Assembly (NCBI GenBank): GCA_009844425.1
Contig: VYBN01000019.1
Span: 79,260 to 143,259 of the forward strand
DNA length: 64,000 nt
Direction: 5' to 3'
From: Gammaproteobacteria bacterium
GTDB taxonomy: Bacteria > Pseudomonadota > Gammaproteobacteria > Steroidobacterales > Foliamicaceae
Numbering within the stretch: the first letter of the stretch is position 1; each line of letters starts with the position of its first letter. The position numbers were made by a program, and so were the translations under genes. Below the pieces are notes generated by a model. It saw nothing but the letters and a program-made list of their open reading frames with translations. It was not told the DNA's origin and ran no database searches. Positions 22,449 to 33,276 of the stretch are shown here, piece after piece.

Positions 22449-22907
22449 TCAGCATCTAGGCAAAGTGCCTTGGTGAGGTTGCGTTAGACAGCAGTCAATC
22501 AATTCCCTGCCTGGGTGTAAGAAACGCATCAATCCAGAACTGATGTGAGCGCGAAAACGTAGAGTGTGGAGTTCTTTGTCCCGGCATAATCGCCGGACAT
22601 TCTCGCGGAATACACCATACGGCGAGAAGATTATTTTCAGTGTTTCGTTGGGCAGGATCTCCCGGTCCCACGTCACGCCGTCGAAAGATCTGCGGTTCCG
22701 CCTTCTACCGATGCACCAGTCGGTTGCATGGATGGTGACCGGCCGTTTGCCCGAATTCAGGATTCTGATCCGTGACCAGCGTGAAGGGTTACTGACCCGG
22801 ACTTCCAGCCTTAGCGCTTTTGCGGCGCGGCGGTTGATAAACCAGTCCACGCCTCGCAAGACCAGCGAGGTCGGAGGTATCAACGACTCATAATCAGGAA
22901 CGGGCAT
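22449..22907 (-). CDS. Hypothetical protein
   Basis: 152-aa ORF in the same strand run; no recognised domain. Confidence 0.4.
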   Translation of the reverse strand: MPVPDYESLIPPTSLVLRGVDWFINRRAAKALRLEVRVSNPSRWSRIRILNSGKRPVTIHATDWCIGRRRNRRSFDGVTWDREILPNETLKIIFSPYGVFRENVRRLCRDKELHTLRFRAHISSGLMRFLHPGRELIDCCLTQPHQGTLPRC

Positions 22908-22973
22908 CGGCCACCATGCCTATAGTTGCCGCCAGCCGGCCAAGCTCTGTATCGGAGGAATGGATTGCGACGA

Positions 22974-23390
22974 TCATTCGGCTTCTTCCCAATATGGCCG
23001 ATCTTCCACTTCGTCGTGCCGCCTGCCTTCCGGCGTCGTATAGACGGTTTTCTCGAAGCTCAGGATCAACCAATTGCCGAACCGGGTTCCCAAGCCGCAA
23101 CCGTTCTCGCGCATTAGCGAAAGCGTATCGGGATCAACTTGGTGTCGGTCGGCGAAGTACGTCTGAAGATCGGAGAGCCGGTAGACCGGTGTGTCCTTTG
23201 TCAGCCGCAACACGAAAGCGGGCTCGATTCGCTTTTTCCGTGCCGCCTCTCGGATTGTCGACTCTCCGCAAGCAAACAGCTTCGCGGCCTCGCGCGGTGT
23301 GAGTACTTCGCGCCCGTCCGCTGTACATGCTGCATTGAATTCTCGAGTGCGCGCGGCCTCGCTCTCATTGTAGTAGTTCCGCGAATTCAT
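22974..23390 (-). CDS. Helix-turn-helix (excisionase/MerR-like) DNA-binding protein
   Basis: LTPREAAKLFACGESTIREAARKKRIEPAF...YRLSDLQTYFADR. Confidence 0.6.
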   Translation of the reverse strand: MNSRNYYNESEAARTREFNAACTADGREVLTPREAAKLFACGESTIREAARKKRIEPAFVLRLTKDTPVYRLSDLQTYFADRHQVDPDTLSLMRENGCGLGTRFGNWLILSFEKTVYTTPEGRRHDEVEDRPYWEEAE

Positions 23391-23645
23391 GACCTTGCCT
23401 TATTCATTGACAAGATAATGACTCTAGCGTCATTATGACCCTGAAGTCAACTCTCTCTCTCGGCTAGAATCCCGATTATCGCAACCGTTGCCGTTATGGC
23501 CATGGAAAGCCAAAACGACGGGCTGAAACGCCTGCACGCTGCCCCCAAGAGCGCTGACGCACCCCAAAGTTGAGTTCATTGACGGAAGGCATGTGTTGAT
23601 AGTTGGCTCGTTGCCAAACGTCGCCGCCGCCGCTAGGATTAGCTC

Positions 23646-23888
23646 ATGAGCACGATGAATTTGCGGCTTCCCGAATCCCTGAAGGACTTTGTCAACGCTC
23701 AGGTCAGCGCCCGCGGCTATAGCACTTCGAGTGAATATGTTCGCGAGCTGATTCGCAAAGACCTCGACCGCCAGCTTTTGCGCGGACTGATTCTCGATGG
23801 CGCAGCGTCGCCTCGGGCAGTTGTGGCGGATGCGGATTACTTTGACGAGCTTCGCAGCCGGATTGATGCTGAAGCCAGCGGGCGGTAA
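23646..23888 (+). CDS. ParD-like ribbon-helix-helix antitoxin
   Basis: MSTMNLRLPESLKDFVNAQVSARGYSTSSEYVRELIRKDLDR. Confidence 0.88.
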   Translation: MSTMNLRLPESLKDFVNAQVSARGYSTSSEYVRELIRKDLDRQLLRGLILDGAASPRAVVADADYFDELRSRIDAEASGR

Positions 23889-24211
23889 TGCCCAAACCCG
23901 CAGCGCTCAGGGAGAGAGCCCGCCGCGACATTGACGAGGCGATAGAGCACTATCTGACTGAAGCCGGCGCGAAAATCGCGAATCAATTTACCGATACGCT
24001 TCAGGCAACCATTCAATCTGTTTCCAGTCAGCCTAAAGCGGGCTCGCCGCGATACGCCCATGAGCTGGATATGGTCGGCTTGCGCTGTCGAAAGGTGGGC
24101 AAGTTTCCTTACTTGATATTCTACGTTGAAAGAAACACGGAGATTGACGTCTGGCGCGTCCTTCATGGCGCACGGGACATACCGAGATGGTTGCGGGAGT
24201 CTGACGAGTAA
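23888..24211 (+). CDS. ParE/RelE-superfamily toxin
   Basis: Overlapping taATG start; ERARRDIDEAIEHYLTEAGAKIANQFTDTLQ...GLRCRKVGKFPYLIFYVERNTEIDVWRVLHGARDIP. Confidence 0.88.
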   Translation: MPKPAALRERARRDIDEAIEHYLTEAGAKIANQFTDTLQATIQSVSSQPKAGSPRYAHELDMVGLRCRKVGKFPYLIFYVERNTEIDVWRVLHGARDIPRWLRESDE

Positions 24212-24347
24212 CCCTGTCCGCGCTCCGGCCAGTCCTCATACGGGCCGCCGGTTCCAGAAGCTACCCGTTGGACCGAAATGCGGGTACCATTCGGCACGCT
24301 ACAAGCCACCGCAAATCACTGCGTCCCCGCAAGTCTCCGTATAGCTA

Positions 24348-25778
24348 ATGCCCTTTGTCCCGCATACCGGCGAACAAGCGGAAGAAATGCTCGACCGTAT
24401 GGGCTTGGCCCGGCTCCGGGACTTGTACGACGAGGTTCCGGACAGTCTGCTGCGTGACGAGCCGCCCAGTATTTTTCCGGGGCTGGATGAGGCCGGCGTA
24501 ACCCGCATCGCACGCGAGCGCGCCGGCAACAATACACCGCTGCTTTGCTTCGCCGGCGGAGGCGCCTACGAACACCATATACCCGCGGCAATCTGGGACA
24601 TTGCATCGCGGGGCGAGTTCTACAGCAATTACACGCCGTACCAGGCCGAGGCGGCGCAGGGCTCGCTGCAGCTCACCTACGAATACCAGACCATGATCGC
24701 CGGGCTGACCGGCATGGATGTCGCCAATGCGTCGCTGTACGACGGCGCCACGGCTTTTGCCGAGGCCTGCCTCATGGCGGTGCGCTGCAACAGGAAGTCG
24801 GACGCTCGCCGGATTGCCGTGGCGCGCTCGCTGCACCCGGCCTGGCGGGCGGTCGCGCGGACGCTTTTGAACGGCCAGGGGATCGAACTGGTGGAAGCCC
24901 CCCTGGACGATTCCGGACGCGCCGATTTCAACTACGTGTACGAGAATGTCGGCGGCGGATTCGACGCGATCGCGGTGGCCGCGCCGAATTACCTTGGCGG
25001 AATGCCCGACCTCGAGGCCTGGCGCGCGCTCGCGGACAGGGAGGGCGCGCTGTTGGTGGTGGGGATCAATCCCGTTTCGCTGGGCCTGTTGCGGCCGCCG
25101 GGCGAGTTCGGCGCCGATATCGTGTGCGGCGAAGGCCAGCCGCTGGGCATTCCCATGTCCGGAGGCGGTCCCTTCCTGGGCCTGCTGGCCTGCAAGGCCC
25201 AGTACATTCGCCAGATGCCGGGGAGACTGGCGGGGCGGACGGTGGACGCGGCCGGCGACACCGCTTACGTATTGACGCTGCAGGCGCGCGAGCAGCATAT
25301 TCGCCGCAGCCGGGCGACTTCGAACATCTGCACCAATCAGGGGCTGATGGTGGTTGCCGCTACCTTGTACATGGCTTTGCTCGGAGGCGAGGGAATGCGC
25401 CGGGTCGCGTCGGCCTGTCATGCGCGGACGGCGCAACTGGTGGAGGCGCTGACCGCCATCGGGGGCGTGCGGCGGGCCTTTGACGCTCCCTTTTTTCACG
25501 AAGACGTGCTTTGCCTGGACCGCCCGGTAGCCCCTGTTCTGGCCGCCCTGGCGGAGCAGGGCATCCTGGGCGGCGTCGATATCTCCTCCGAGTATCCCGA
25601 ACTGGGCAATGCGCTACTGGTTTGCGCAACCGAAATGCGCACGGAAGACGACATTATTTGCTACGCCCGCGCGCTGCGCGAAATCGTCGCGCCACGTCAG
25701 CGCGCCGCGCGAAATCGTCGCGCCACGTCAGCGCGCCGCACGAAACATGAACCGGACGATTCCGGCCAAACGACCTGA
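24348..25778 (+). CDS. gcvPA: Glycine dehydrogenase (decarboxylating) subunit 1
   Basis: [20 protein letters not shown]...; [42 protein letters not shown]. Confidence 0.95.
   Translation: MPFVPHTGEQAEEMLDRMGLARLRDLYDEVPDSLLRDEPPSIFPGLDEAGVTRIARERAGNNTPLLCFAGGGAYEHHIPAAIWDIASRGEFYSNYTPYQAEAAQGSLQLTYEYQTMIAGLTGMDVANASLYDGATAFAEACLMAVRCNRKSDARRIAVARSLHPAWRAVARTLLNGQGIELVEAPLDDSGRADFNYVYENVGGGFDAIAVAAPNYLGGMPDLEAWRALADREGALLVVGINPVSLGLLRPPGEFGADIVCGEGQPLGIPMSGGGPFLGLLACKAQYIRQMPGRLAGRTVDAAGDTAYVLTLQAREQHIRRSRATSNICTNQGLMVVAATLYMALLGGEGMRRVASACHARTAQLVEALTAIGGVRRAFDAPFFHEDVLCLDRPVAPVLAALAEQGILGGVDISSEYPELGNALLVCATEMRTEDDIICYARALREIVAPRQRAARNRRATSARRTKHEPDDSGQTT
25676..25739. repeat. 31-bp perfect tandem duplication at the gcvPA/gcvPB junction
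   Basis: GCGCGAAATCGTCGCGCCACGTCAGCGCGCC at 25676-25706 and 25707-25737. Confidence 0.95.
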
Positions 25779-25779
25779 C

Positions 25780-27246
25780 ATGACGCGCAGGCTGATATTC
25801 GATGTGTCGCGTCCCGGCCGGCGGGCCCGGGCGCAGGCGCCTGCCGCGGAGAGCGCCGCTCCGGCGGGTCTGCCGGCGAAATTGATCCGGGACCGGAAAG
25901 CTCCCCTTCCCGCAGTCTCGGAACTGGATGTCGTGCGCCACTACACGCGCCTTTCGCAGTTGAATTTCTCGATCGACACCAACAGTTACCCGCTGGGTTC
26001 CTGCACGATGAAATACAACCCGCGGGCCTGCCACCGCCTGGCTTCGCTGCCCGGATTTCTCGACGTGCACCCGGCCGCTCCGGACGCTTCCGTTCAGGGT
26101 CTGCTGCAGTGTCTCCACGAACTGCAGGACATGCTGGCCGCGGTGACCGGCATGCAGGCCATCACGCTGGCGCCGATGGCCGGCGCCCAGGGGGAGTTCG
26201 CCGGTGTGGCGATGTTCAAGGCCTACCATCATGCCCGCGGAGACCACGCGCGCGACGAAATCATCGTGCCCGACGCCGCGCACGGCACCAATCCGGCCAC
26301 GGCCGCCATGTGCGGACTGAAGGTACGGGAAATCGCCACCGGCAAGGACGGGGACATAGAACTCGACGCGCTGGATGCGGCCCTGGGCCCGCGCACGGCC
26401 GGAATCATGCTCACCAACCCATCGACTCTGGGGGTGTTCGAGCGCCACATCCTGGAGATATCAAGACGGGTTCACGCCGCCGGCGGCCTGCTGTATTACG
26501 ACGGCGCCAACCTCAACGCCCTGCTGGGCCGCGTGCTGCCGGGCGACATGGGCTTTGACGCGGTGCACCTGAACCTGCACAAGACCTTCTCCACGCCGCA
26601 TGGCGGCGGCGGTCCGGGAGCGGGGGCCGTGGGCGTGGCAAGCAGTCTCCAGCCCTTTCTGCCCGTGCCCTACGTTGAAAAGGCCGAAGGGGAGTACCGG
26701 TGGCGCAGCGACAGTCCGGACAGCATCGGAAAGCTGGCGGCCAACGGCGGCAACATCGGCGTGCTGCTGCGCGCCTGGGTGTACCTCAGGATGCTGGGGC
26801 GCGAGGGATTGCAGCGGGTGGCCGACCACGCGGTGCTCAACGCCAACTACCTGGCGTTCCGGCTCGCGGAAGAGGGCTTCGATCTGGCCTATCCCGAACG
26901 GCGCGCCGGGCACGAGTTCGTGATCAGCCTGAAGCGCCTGCGCGATGAAACCGGCGTCACCGCCGCCGACTTCGCCAAGGCCATGCTGGACGAAGGCTTT
27001 CATGCGCCCACCGTGTACTTCCCGCTGCTGGTTCCCGAGTGCCTGCTCATCGAGCCGACCGAAACCGAGTCCCCCGAAGCGCTGGATGCGCTGATTGAAG
27101 CCATGGTGCGTATCCGCGACGCGGCCCTGAGCGATCCCGAGGCGGTTCGCTCCGCCCCGCACCGCATGCCGGTCCGGCGTCCCGACGAGGTGCTCGCCGC
27201 CCGCAAGCCGGACCTGGCCCACGCCCCGGCGCTGCGCCGGGATTGA
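25780..27246 (+). CDS. gcvPB: Glycine dehydrogenase (decarboxylating) subunit 2
   Basis: [18 protein letters not shown]-type PLP region ([15 protein letters not shown]); [21 protein letters not shown]; start could alternatively be 25747. Confidence 0.95.
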   Translation: MTRRLIFDVSRPGRRARAQAPAAESAAPAGLPAKLIRDRKAPLPAVSELDVVRHYTRLSQLNFSIDTNSYPLGSCTMKYNPRACHRLASLPGFLDVHPAAPDASVQGLLQCLHELQDMLAAVTGMQAITLAPMAGAQGEFAGVAMFKAYHHARGDHARDEIIVPDAAHGTNPATAAMCGLKVREIATGKDGDIELDALDAALGPRTAGIMLTNPSTLGVFERHILEISRRVHAAGGLLYYDGANLNALLGRVLPGDMGFDAVHLNLHKTFSTPHGGGGPGAGAVGVASSLQPFLPVPYVEKAEGEYRWRSDSPDSIGKLAANGGNIGVLLRAWVYLRMLGREGLQRVADHAVLNANYLAFRLAEEGFDLAYPERRAGHEFVISLKRLRDETGVTAADFAKAMLDEGFHAPTVYFPLLVPECLLIEPTETESPEALDALIEAMVRIRDAALSDPEAVRSAPHRMPVRRPDEVLAARKPDLAHAPALRRD

Positions 27247-27264
27247 TGCGCGCAAACGGCCGAC

Positions 27265-28062
27265 ATGAAACGGGCCTACGTATCGACCCAAAGAGGTCAG
27301 ATTCACCTGCGGTATATCGAATCGCGCCTGAAGCCTGCCGGCACGCCCCTCGTTTGCCTTCACCCGTTTCCCTATAGCGGCGCTTTCTTCGAGACGATCG
27401 TGCCGCTATTGAACGAGCGGCGCAGGGTTCTGGCGCCGGATTGCCCCGGATTCGGGGGATCGGACGCACCTCAAGGGATGCTCTCGATGGAGGAACTCGC
27501 GGAAACCGTCCTTGAGGCGCTTGAAGGAGCGCCCGAGGCGCCGGCAGGCCCCGTGGATCTAATGGGCTTTCACAGCGGCTGTCTGCTGGCGGTGGAGATG
27601 GCGCGGCTGGAGCCTTCCCGCGTGCGAAGAATTGCGATCATCGACGTGCCTTATTTCACCGCCGAGGAGCAGAAAGGCCGATACCCGAAGTCCACCGCGC
27701 CGGTTCGGTACGATGGAGACCTGACGAGCCTGGCTGACGCCTGGGAGTTCAGCGTGGCCAGGCGCCTGGACGGCATGCCGTTCAACCGCGCCTTCGGCAA
27801 CTTCGTGGAACTCCTGCGCGCGGGGGAGCGGGCCAACTGGGGATACCACGCCACGCTTACCTACGATTGCGCGCCGCGCTTTAGCGCCGTTCGGCACGAA
27901 ACGCTTGTCGTCGCCAGCCAGTACATGCTCAAGGAACACACGCGCAAGGCCGCGGCCGATATCCCCGACGCCCGCTTCGTCGAGCGCAGGGACGTGACCC
28001 GGGCCGTCATGGAAGAGGGCGCCCCCGCCATCGCGGAAGAAGTAACGGCCTTCCTGGGCTGA
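27265..28062 (+). CDS. Alpha/beta hydrolase
   Basis: VLAPDCPGFGGSD; DLMGFHSGCLLAVEMA nucleophile-elbow-like. Confidence 0.8.
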   Translation: MKRAYVSTQRGQIHLRYIESRLKPAGTPLVCLHPFPYSGAFFETIVPLLNERRRVLAPDCPGFGGSDAPQGMLSMEELAETVLEALEGAPEAPAGPVDLMGFHSGCLLAVEMARLEPSRVRRIAIIDVPYFTAEEQKGRYPKSTAPVRYDGDLTSLADAWEFSVARRLDGMPFNRAFGNFVELLRAGERANWGYHATLTYDCAPRFSAVRHETLVVASQYMLKEHTRKAAADIPDARFVERRDVTRAVMEEGAPAIAEEVTAFLG

Positions 28063-28092
28063 ACGCCCTCGTTCCCAGGGGGAGCCGCGCCG

Positions 28093-28644
28093 TTACGGTG
28101 CCGAGAAACGGGCGCGGTGGGGGCGCGCGGCATTCTCCAGCCAGCGGTGCACGTAGTCGGAGAAGCTTCGGCGAACGACGATTGCGTAGCTTGACGGGTC
28201 AACGGCGGCCAGCAGGACAGCCGCCCTCCCGAGGCCTGTCTGCGCGCATTGGCCCGGGGCGAACTCCCTCGGGTGGAGATCGAGGGCGCAGCCTTTCGCC
28301 AGCACGGCGCGCGCTTCCGCGCCGCGCACAAGCAGCTCGACATTGCCCCCGCTCACATCGTTGACCGCGGCGTGGAAACCGCCGAGCGCTTCCGCGAGTT
28401 CGCTGCCCAGAGCGGCGGCGCGCTCCGCGACGTTCGCGATCAGCCACTCGTCCGGCCCCAGCCAGTAGACCTCGTGCCCGCCGTTCGTGAATGTATTCGC
28501 GGCCTGCGGTATCGGTTGGCCGAGGACTCGCTCGGCGGTCTCGACGGCCTGCCCGTGGTGCGGATTCAGCCTGAGGTTCAGGAACCCGCGGCCGGAACGG
28601 ACGCTGATCGCGACGCCCGAGAGCGGCAGGCCGTTGTCAGACAT
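28093..28644 (-). CDS. soxG: Sarcosine oxidase gamma subunit
   Basis: MSDNGLPLSGVAISVRSGRGFLNLRL...; position at the end of soxBDAG. Confidence 0.85.
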   Translation of the reverse strand: MSDNGLPLSGVAISVRSGRGFLNLRLNPHHGQAVETAERVLGQPIPQAANTFTNGGHEVYWLGPDEWLIANVAERAAALGSELAEALGGFHAAVNDVSGGNVELLVRGAEARAVLAKGCALDLHPREFAPGQCAQTGLGRAAVLLAAVDPSSYAIVVRRSFSDYVHRWLENAARPHRARFSAP

Positions 28645-31600
28645 GCTGGCGCATTCCCCTGGGGTCGTAAAAGACCGGCGACACGATCCGGACCGGCAGG
28701 GGGTCGCGGCCGGATAGCGCCGCATGGATGGTCTCGCCCTTGCGCTGCCGTCCGCCGGCCACCAGCGCCAGCGCGATCGGGTGGCCCAGGCAAGCGCTGA
28801 AGTAGCTGGACGTGACATGACCGCACATTGCTGCCGGCTTGCCGGTATCGCCGATGAGCTGCGTGCCCTCCAGCAGCACGGTCCGGCCGTCTTGCGACAG
28901 CAGTCCCACCCATTGCTTGCGGTCCTCGCGCAGGCAGTCCGGACGCTGCAGCGAACGCTTGCCGAGAAAGTCCTTTTCCCTTGACAGCAGCCAGTTCATG
29001 CCGAGATCCACGGGCGTTACCGAGCCGTCGGTGTCCTGGCCCGCGATGATGAATCCCTTCTCGGCGCGGAGCACGTGCATGGCTTCCGTTCCGTAGGGAG
29101 TGACATCGAATTCGGCGCCGGCTTCCATGATCTTTCGCCACATAGCCAGCGCGTTGTTGCTGTCGATGTTGATCTCGAACGCCAGTTCGCCGGAAAAGCT
29201 CACCCGGAACAGCGTCACGGGTATGCCCGCCAGCACCGCCGGCTTCGTGGTCATGAACGGAAAACTCTCCTTGTCCAGCGGTATATCGCAGCCCAGCCTT
29301 TCCAGCAGGCTTCGGCTGTTGGGGCCGGCCGCCGCGATCGTCGAATAGTGATCGGTGAGCGACGTCAGGTAGACCTCGAGCTCCGGCCACTCGGTCTGCA
29401 GCCACTTCTCCATCCAGTCCAGCACCGCCGCCGCCCCGCCGGTCGTCGTGGTCAGGTAAAACCGTTGTTCGCCGGTTCGCGCCATCACGCCGTCGTCCAT
29501 CAGCATGCCGTCCTCGCCCGGAATAACGCCGTAGGCGCAGCGTCCGACCTTCATCCGGCCGACGTTGTGGGTGTAGATGCGCTCGAGGAATTCGACCACA
29601 TCGGGTCCGCAGGCATCGATCTTGCCCAGGGTGGAGGCGTCCATGACGCCCAGCGACTTGCGCACCGCCAGGCATTCGCGCGCCACCGCGGCGTGCAGGT
29701 CTTCGCCGTCCCGCGGAAAGTACCAGGGCCGGCGCCACTGGCCGACGGTCTCCATGGGCGCGCCCGCCGCTTCATGCCATTCGTGAATCGCGGTCGTGCG
29801 AACCGGATCGTAGAGATCTCCGACGCTTTCCCCGGCGCAAACGCCGAAACTCACCGGCGTGTAGGCCGGCCGGAACGTGGTCGTCCCGACCTCGGGGATC
29901 GGCTTGCCCAGAATGTCCGCGAGCACCGCCATGCCGTTGATGTTGCCGAGTTTGCCCTGGTCGGTGCCGAAACCGAGCGCCGTGTATCTCTTGACGTGCT
30001 CCACGTTGCGATAGCCCTCGCGGGCGGCCAGGCGGATGTCGGCCACGGTGGTGTCGTTCTGGAAGTCGATGAACTGCCTGGAGCATCGATCCGCGTCCCT
30101 GGCAGCCGGTACCCGCCACAAGGGCTCGATCGGGTTTTCGCCGGCGCCGGCGGCCGTGTGCGGCGTCATGACGCCCGCCGGTTTCAGCCCCAGCTTCGAC
30201 ACGGCCGCAGCGCCGGCGTGCAGCCCCTCGGCCAGGCATTCGCCCAGGGACCATTTGCCGTTGCCCGCGCCGGCGGAAACATGGGCCTGGCGCGCTTCGG
30301 CGGGCAGGAAACAAAGCCTGGATTCGTCCCAGGCAAGCCGCCCGCCCGCCTGCGAGTGCAGGTGCACCACGGGGCTCCAGCCGCCGGACACTGCCACCAG
30401 GTCGCAGTCCATGCGGATTGTGCTCCTGACGTTGCTCCAACTGTCGCCGCTCCACCGCGCGATGCCGGCGCCCGTGACGCGGCTCCGGCCTGCCACCTCG
30501 CTCACGACGTGCCCCGCCAGCACCGGAATACCCAGGGCCTGCGCCCGCACGCCCAGTTCCCCGGCGCCTCCCGGACGGCTGTCCACGATGGCGGCAACCT
30601 CGGCGCCGGCCCCGGACAGGCTGATCGCCGTCCGGTAGGCGGAATCGTTATTGGTGAAGACCACCGCGCGGCGGCCCGGCAGGACCGCGTACCGCTCGAC
30701 GTAGGTCGAGACCGCCGAAGCCAGCATCACGCCGGGACGGTCGTTGTTGCAGAACGCCAGCGGCCGCTCGAGGCTGCCCTGCGCCAGCACCACCTGCCTG
30801 GCCCGGACCCGCCAGAGCCGCTCCCGGACGCCGGCGCCGGCCTGGCCGCCCGGACGGACCGGGCAACGCTCGGCGATCGTCAGGAAGTTGTGATCGTGGT
30901 AACCGAAAACCGTGCTTGAAGGCAGCAATACGCAGTCTTCCAGGCCTCGAAGTTCAGCAACCACGGAGGCGATCCACTCAGCGGCCGGGACCCCGTCGAT
31001 GCTCGCGTCCGAGGCAAGCAGGCTGCCGCCGAATTCGTTCTGCTCGTCGGCGAGAATCACCCGGGCGCCGGACTTCGCCGCCGTCAGCGCCGCCATCAGG
31101 CCGGCCGGCCCGCCGCCGGCCACCAGCACGTCGCAGTGCGCGTTCATGTGCTCGTAGCGGTCGGGATCGGGCCCGTCCGGCGCCTGCCCGAAGCCCGCCG
31201 ACTTGCGGATCGCGTGCTCATAGTGCTTCCACCAGGAGCGTGGCCACATGAATGTCTTGTAGTAGAAGCCGGCGCCCAGCAACCGGCCGAACAGGTTATT
31301 GACCGCGCCGATATCGAAGCGGACCCCCGGCCAGCCCCTGGTGGAGCGCGCTTTCAGCCCCTCCCGGAGTTCGACCTGCGTCGCCTGCAGGTTGGGCTGC
31401 GCCGCGGCGCCTTCGCCGATCTGCATGATCGCGTTCGGCTCCTCCGCGCCGCTGCCGACGATCCCTCGCGGGCGCCGCAACTTGAAGCTTCGCCCCACCA
31501 GGGATACGCCGCCGGCCATCAGTGCGGACGCGAGCGTGTCGCCGGCAAAGCCCTCGCAGGCCCTGCCGTCAAAGGAGAACGCCAGGGGCCGCGAACGGTC

Positions 31601-31645
31601 TATCCGCCCGCCCTGAGGCAAACGATTCGGCTGGGCGGCGGCCAT
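28637..31645 (-). CDS. soxA: Sarcosine oxidase alpha subunit
   Basis: NAD-binding CDVLVAGGGPAGLMAALTAAKSGARVILADE; C-terminal GcvT-like domain (1002 aa). Confidence 0.93.
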   Translation of the reverse strand: MAAAQPNRLPQGGRIDRSRPLAFSFDGRACEGFAGDTLASALMAGGVSLVGRSFKLRRPRGIVGSGAEEPNAIMQIGEGAAAQPNLQATQVELREGLKARSTRGWPGVRFDIGAVNNLFGRLLGAGFYYKTFMWPRSWWKHYEHAIRKSAGFGQAPDGPDPDRYEHMNAHCDVLVAGGGPAGLMAALTAAKSGARVILADEQNEFGGSLLASDASIDGVPAAEWIASVVAELRGLEDCVLLPSSTVFGYHDHNFLTIAERCPVRPGGQAGAGVRERLWRVRARQVVLAQGSLERPLAFCNNDRPGVMLASAVSTYVERYAVLPGRRAVVFTNNDSAYRTAISLSGAGAEVAAIVDSRPGGAGELGVRAQALGIPVLAGHVVSEVAGRSRVTGAGIARWSGDSWSNVRSTIRMDCDLVAVSGGWSPVVHLHSQAGGRLAWDESRLCFLPAEARQAHVSAGAGNGKWSLGECLAEGLHAGAAAVSKLGLKPAGVMTPHTAAGAGENPIEPLWRVPAARDADRCSRQFIDFQNDTTVADIRLAAREGYRNVEHVKRYTALGFGTDQGKLGNINGMAVLADILGKPIPEVGTTTFRPAYTPVSFGVCAGESVGDLYDPVRTTAIHEWHEAAGAPMETVGQWRRPWYFPRDGEDLHAAVARECLAVRKSLGVMDASTLGKIDACGPDVVEFLERIYTHNVGRMKVGRCAYGVIPGEDGMLMDDGVMARTGEQRFYLTTTTGGAAAVLDWMEKWLQTEWPELEVYLTSLTDHYSTIAAAGPNSRSLLERLGCDIPLDKESFPFMTTKPAVLAGIPVTLFRVSFSGELAFEINIDSNNALAMWRKIMEAGAEFDVTPYGTEAMHVLRAEKGFIIAGQDTDGSVTPVDLGMNWLLSREKDFLGKRSLQRPDCLREDRKQWVGLLSQDGRTVLLEGTQLIGDTGKPAAMCGHVTSSYFSACLGHPIALALVAGGRQRKGETIHAALSGRDPLPVRIVSPVFYDPRGMRQHV

Positions 31646-31647
31646 CG

Positions 31648-31965
31648 TCAGCGGCGCTTCTCTTCGCTGGCTTCAATATGGGCAGCGGCCGGCCGGGCGC
31701 TGCCGGCGCCGCTCAATCTGTAGCTCTTCTCGATGCGGTAGCTGACGGTGTCGCGCTCGACGCCGAACCACCGCCGGCAGCCCTGGGCGTGATTCCACAG
31801 CTCCCGGTGCGCGCCCCGCGGATTGCGGCGGAAGAACAGGTAGTCGGCCCATTCCGCGTCGCTCAGCGCATACGGGTCGGCGGGACGCTCGATGCCGGCT
31901 TCCCCGCCATAGCTGAACTCGGTCTCGGCCCGGGGGCCGCACCATGGACATTCGATCAGCAGCAC
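31648..31965 (-). CDS. soxD: Sarcosine oxidase delta subunit (probable GTG start)
   Basis: LLIECPWCGPRAETEFSYGGEA...WNHAQGCRRWFGVERDTVSYRI. Confidence 0.88.
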   Translation of the reverse strand: MLLIECPWCGPRAETEFSYGGEAGIERPADPYALSDAEWADYLFFRRNPRGAHRELWNHAQGCRRWFGVERDTVSYRIEKSYRLSGAGSARPAAAHIEASEEKRR

Positions 31966-31969
31966 GGTA

Positions 31970-33220
31970 CTAGTGCGCCACCGCCGCGGCGCCGTGTTCA
32001 TCGATCAGCGCACCCGATGCGAACCGATCCAGGCTGAAGGGCGCGTTGAGTTCGTGGGGGCGGTCGTGGGCCAGCGTGTGCGCGAACACCCACCCGGAGC
32101 CCGGAGTCGCCTTGAACCCGCCGGTGCCCCAGCCGCAGTTGAAGTACAGGCTCTCGACCGGTGTTTTCGACACGATCGGACAGGCGTCCGGGCAGATATC
32201 GACGATTCCGCCCCACATCCTGAGCATGCGCACGCGGCTGAATGCCGGGAACAGTTCGATGATCGCCTGCATCGCATGCTCGATCACCGGGAAGCTGCCA
32301 CGCTGGCCGTAGCCGTTGTAGGCGTCGATGCCGGCGCCGATCACCAGTTCGCCCTTGTCGGACTGGCTGATGTATCCATGCACGGCGCCGGACATGACCA
32401 CGGTGTCCAGCACCGGCCTGATGGGCTCGGAAACGAAGGCCTGCAGGGGGTGGCTCTCAATCGGCAGGCGCAGGCCGGCCATTCCCGCCAGCACGCCGGC
32501 GTTGCCGGCGACCACGACGCCGATGCGATCGGCCGCGATCGCCCCGCGCGTGGTCGCGACTCCCACGGCCCTGCCGGCCCGGACATCGATGCCGGTGACC
32601 TCACACCGTTCGATGATGTCCACGCCGAGCGCGTCGGCCGCCCGCGCAAAGCCCCAGGCAACGGCGTCATGGCGCGCGACGCCGCCACGGCGCTGCAGCG
32701 ATGCGCCGAGTATCGGATAGCGCGCGCCGGGCGAGGTATTGATGCAGGGAATCGCCTTCTTTACCTCGGCCGGGCCAAGAACCTCGGCGTCGATCCCGTT
32801 GAGCCGGTTTGCATTGACGCGCCGTTCGATGTCGCGCATGTCCTGCAGCGAGTGCCCCAGGTTGTAGACGCCGCGCTGGCTGAACATGACGTTGTAGTTC
32901 AGGTCCCGGCTCAGCCCTTCCCAGAGTTGCAGCGATTTCTCGTACAGCAGCGACGCCTCGGTCCAGAGGTAGTTGGAGCGGACGATGGACGTATTTCGCC
33001 CCGTATTGCCCCCGCCTATCCAGCCCTTCTCGAGCACGGCCACGTTTCTCATACCGTGGTCCCTGGCCAGGTAGTAGGCGGTCGCCAGACCGTGCCCGCC
33101 GCCGCCCACGATGATCGCGTCATAGCTTTTCCTCGGCTCGGGGCTGCGCCACGCGGCCGGCCAGTTCCGGTTGTAGTCAAGCGCATTGCGCAGCAGCCCC
33201 AGCGCGGAGTATCGCTTCAT
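31970..33220 (-). CDS. soxB: Sarcosine oxidase beta subunit
   Basis: [52 protein letters not shown]. Confidence 0.95.
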   Translation of the reverse strand: MKRYSALGLLRNALDYNRNWPAAWRSPEPRKSYDAIIVGGGGHGLATAYYLARDHGMRNVAVLEKGWIGGGNTGRNTSIVRSNYLWTEASLLYEKSLQLWEGLSRDLNYNVMFSQRGVYNLGHSLQDMRDIERRVNANRLNGIDAEVLGPAEVKKAIPCINTSPGARYPILGASLQRRGGVARHDAVAWGFARAADALGVDIIERCEVTGIDVRAGRAVGVATTRGAIAADRIGVVVAGNAGVLAGMAGLRLPIESHPLQAFVSEPIRPVLDTVVMSGAVHGYISQSDKGELVIGAGIDAYNGYGQRGSFPVIEHAMQAIIELFPAFSRVRMLRMWGGIVDICPDACPIVSKTPVESLYFNCGWGTGGFKATPGSGWVFAHTLAHDRPHELNAPFSLDRFASGALIDEHGAAAVAH

Positions 33221-33276
33221 GCCCGCCCCGGTGCTAGCCGTTGGCGCCGTTTACGTCGCGCAGCCGCCATTCATGA

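Noticed and set aside
25676-25739. Possible CRISPR-like direct repeat
   Set aside because: Only two head-to-tail copies, no spacers, inside coding sequence; reported as a tandem duplication instead.
29075-30919. 614-aa plus-strand ORF opposite soxA
   Set aside because: Antisense shadow of a confident soxA gene; no domain-like sequence.
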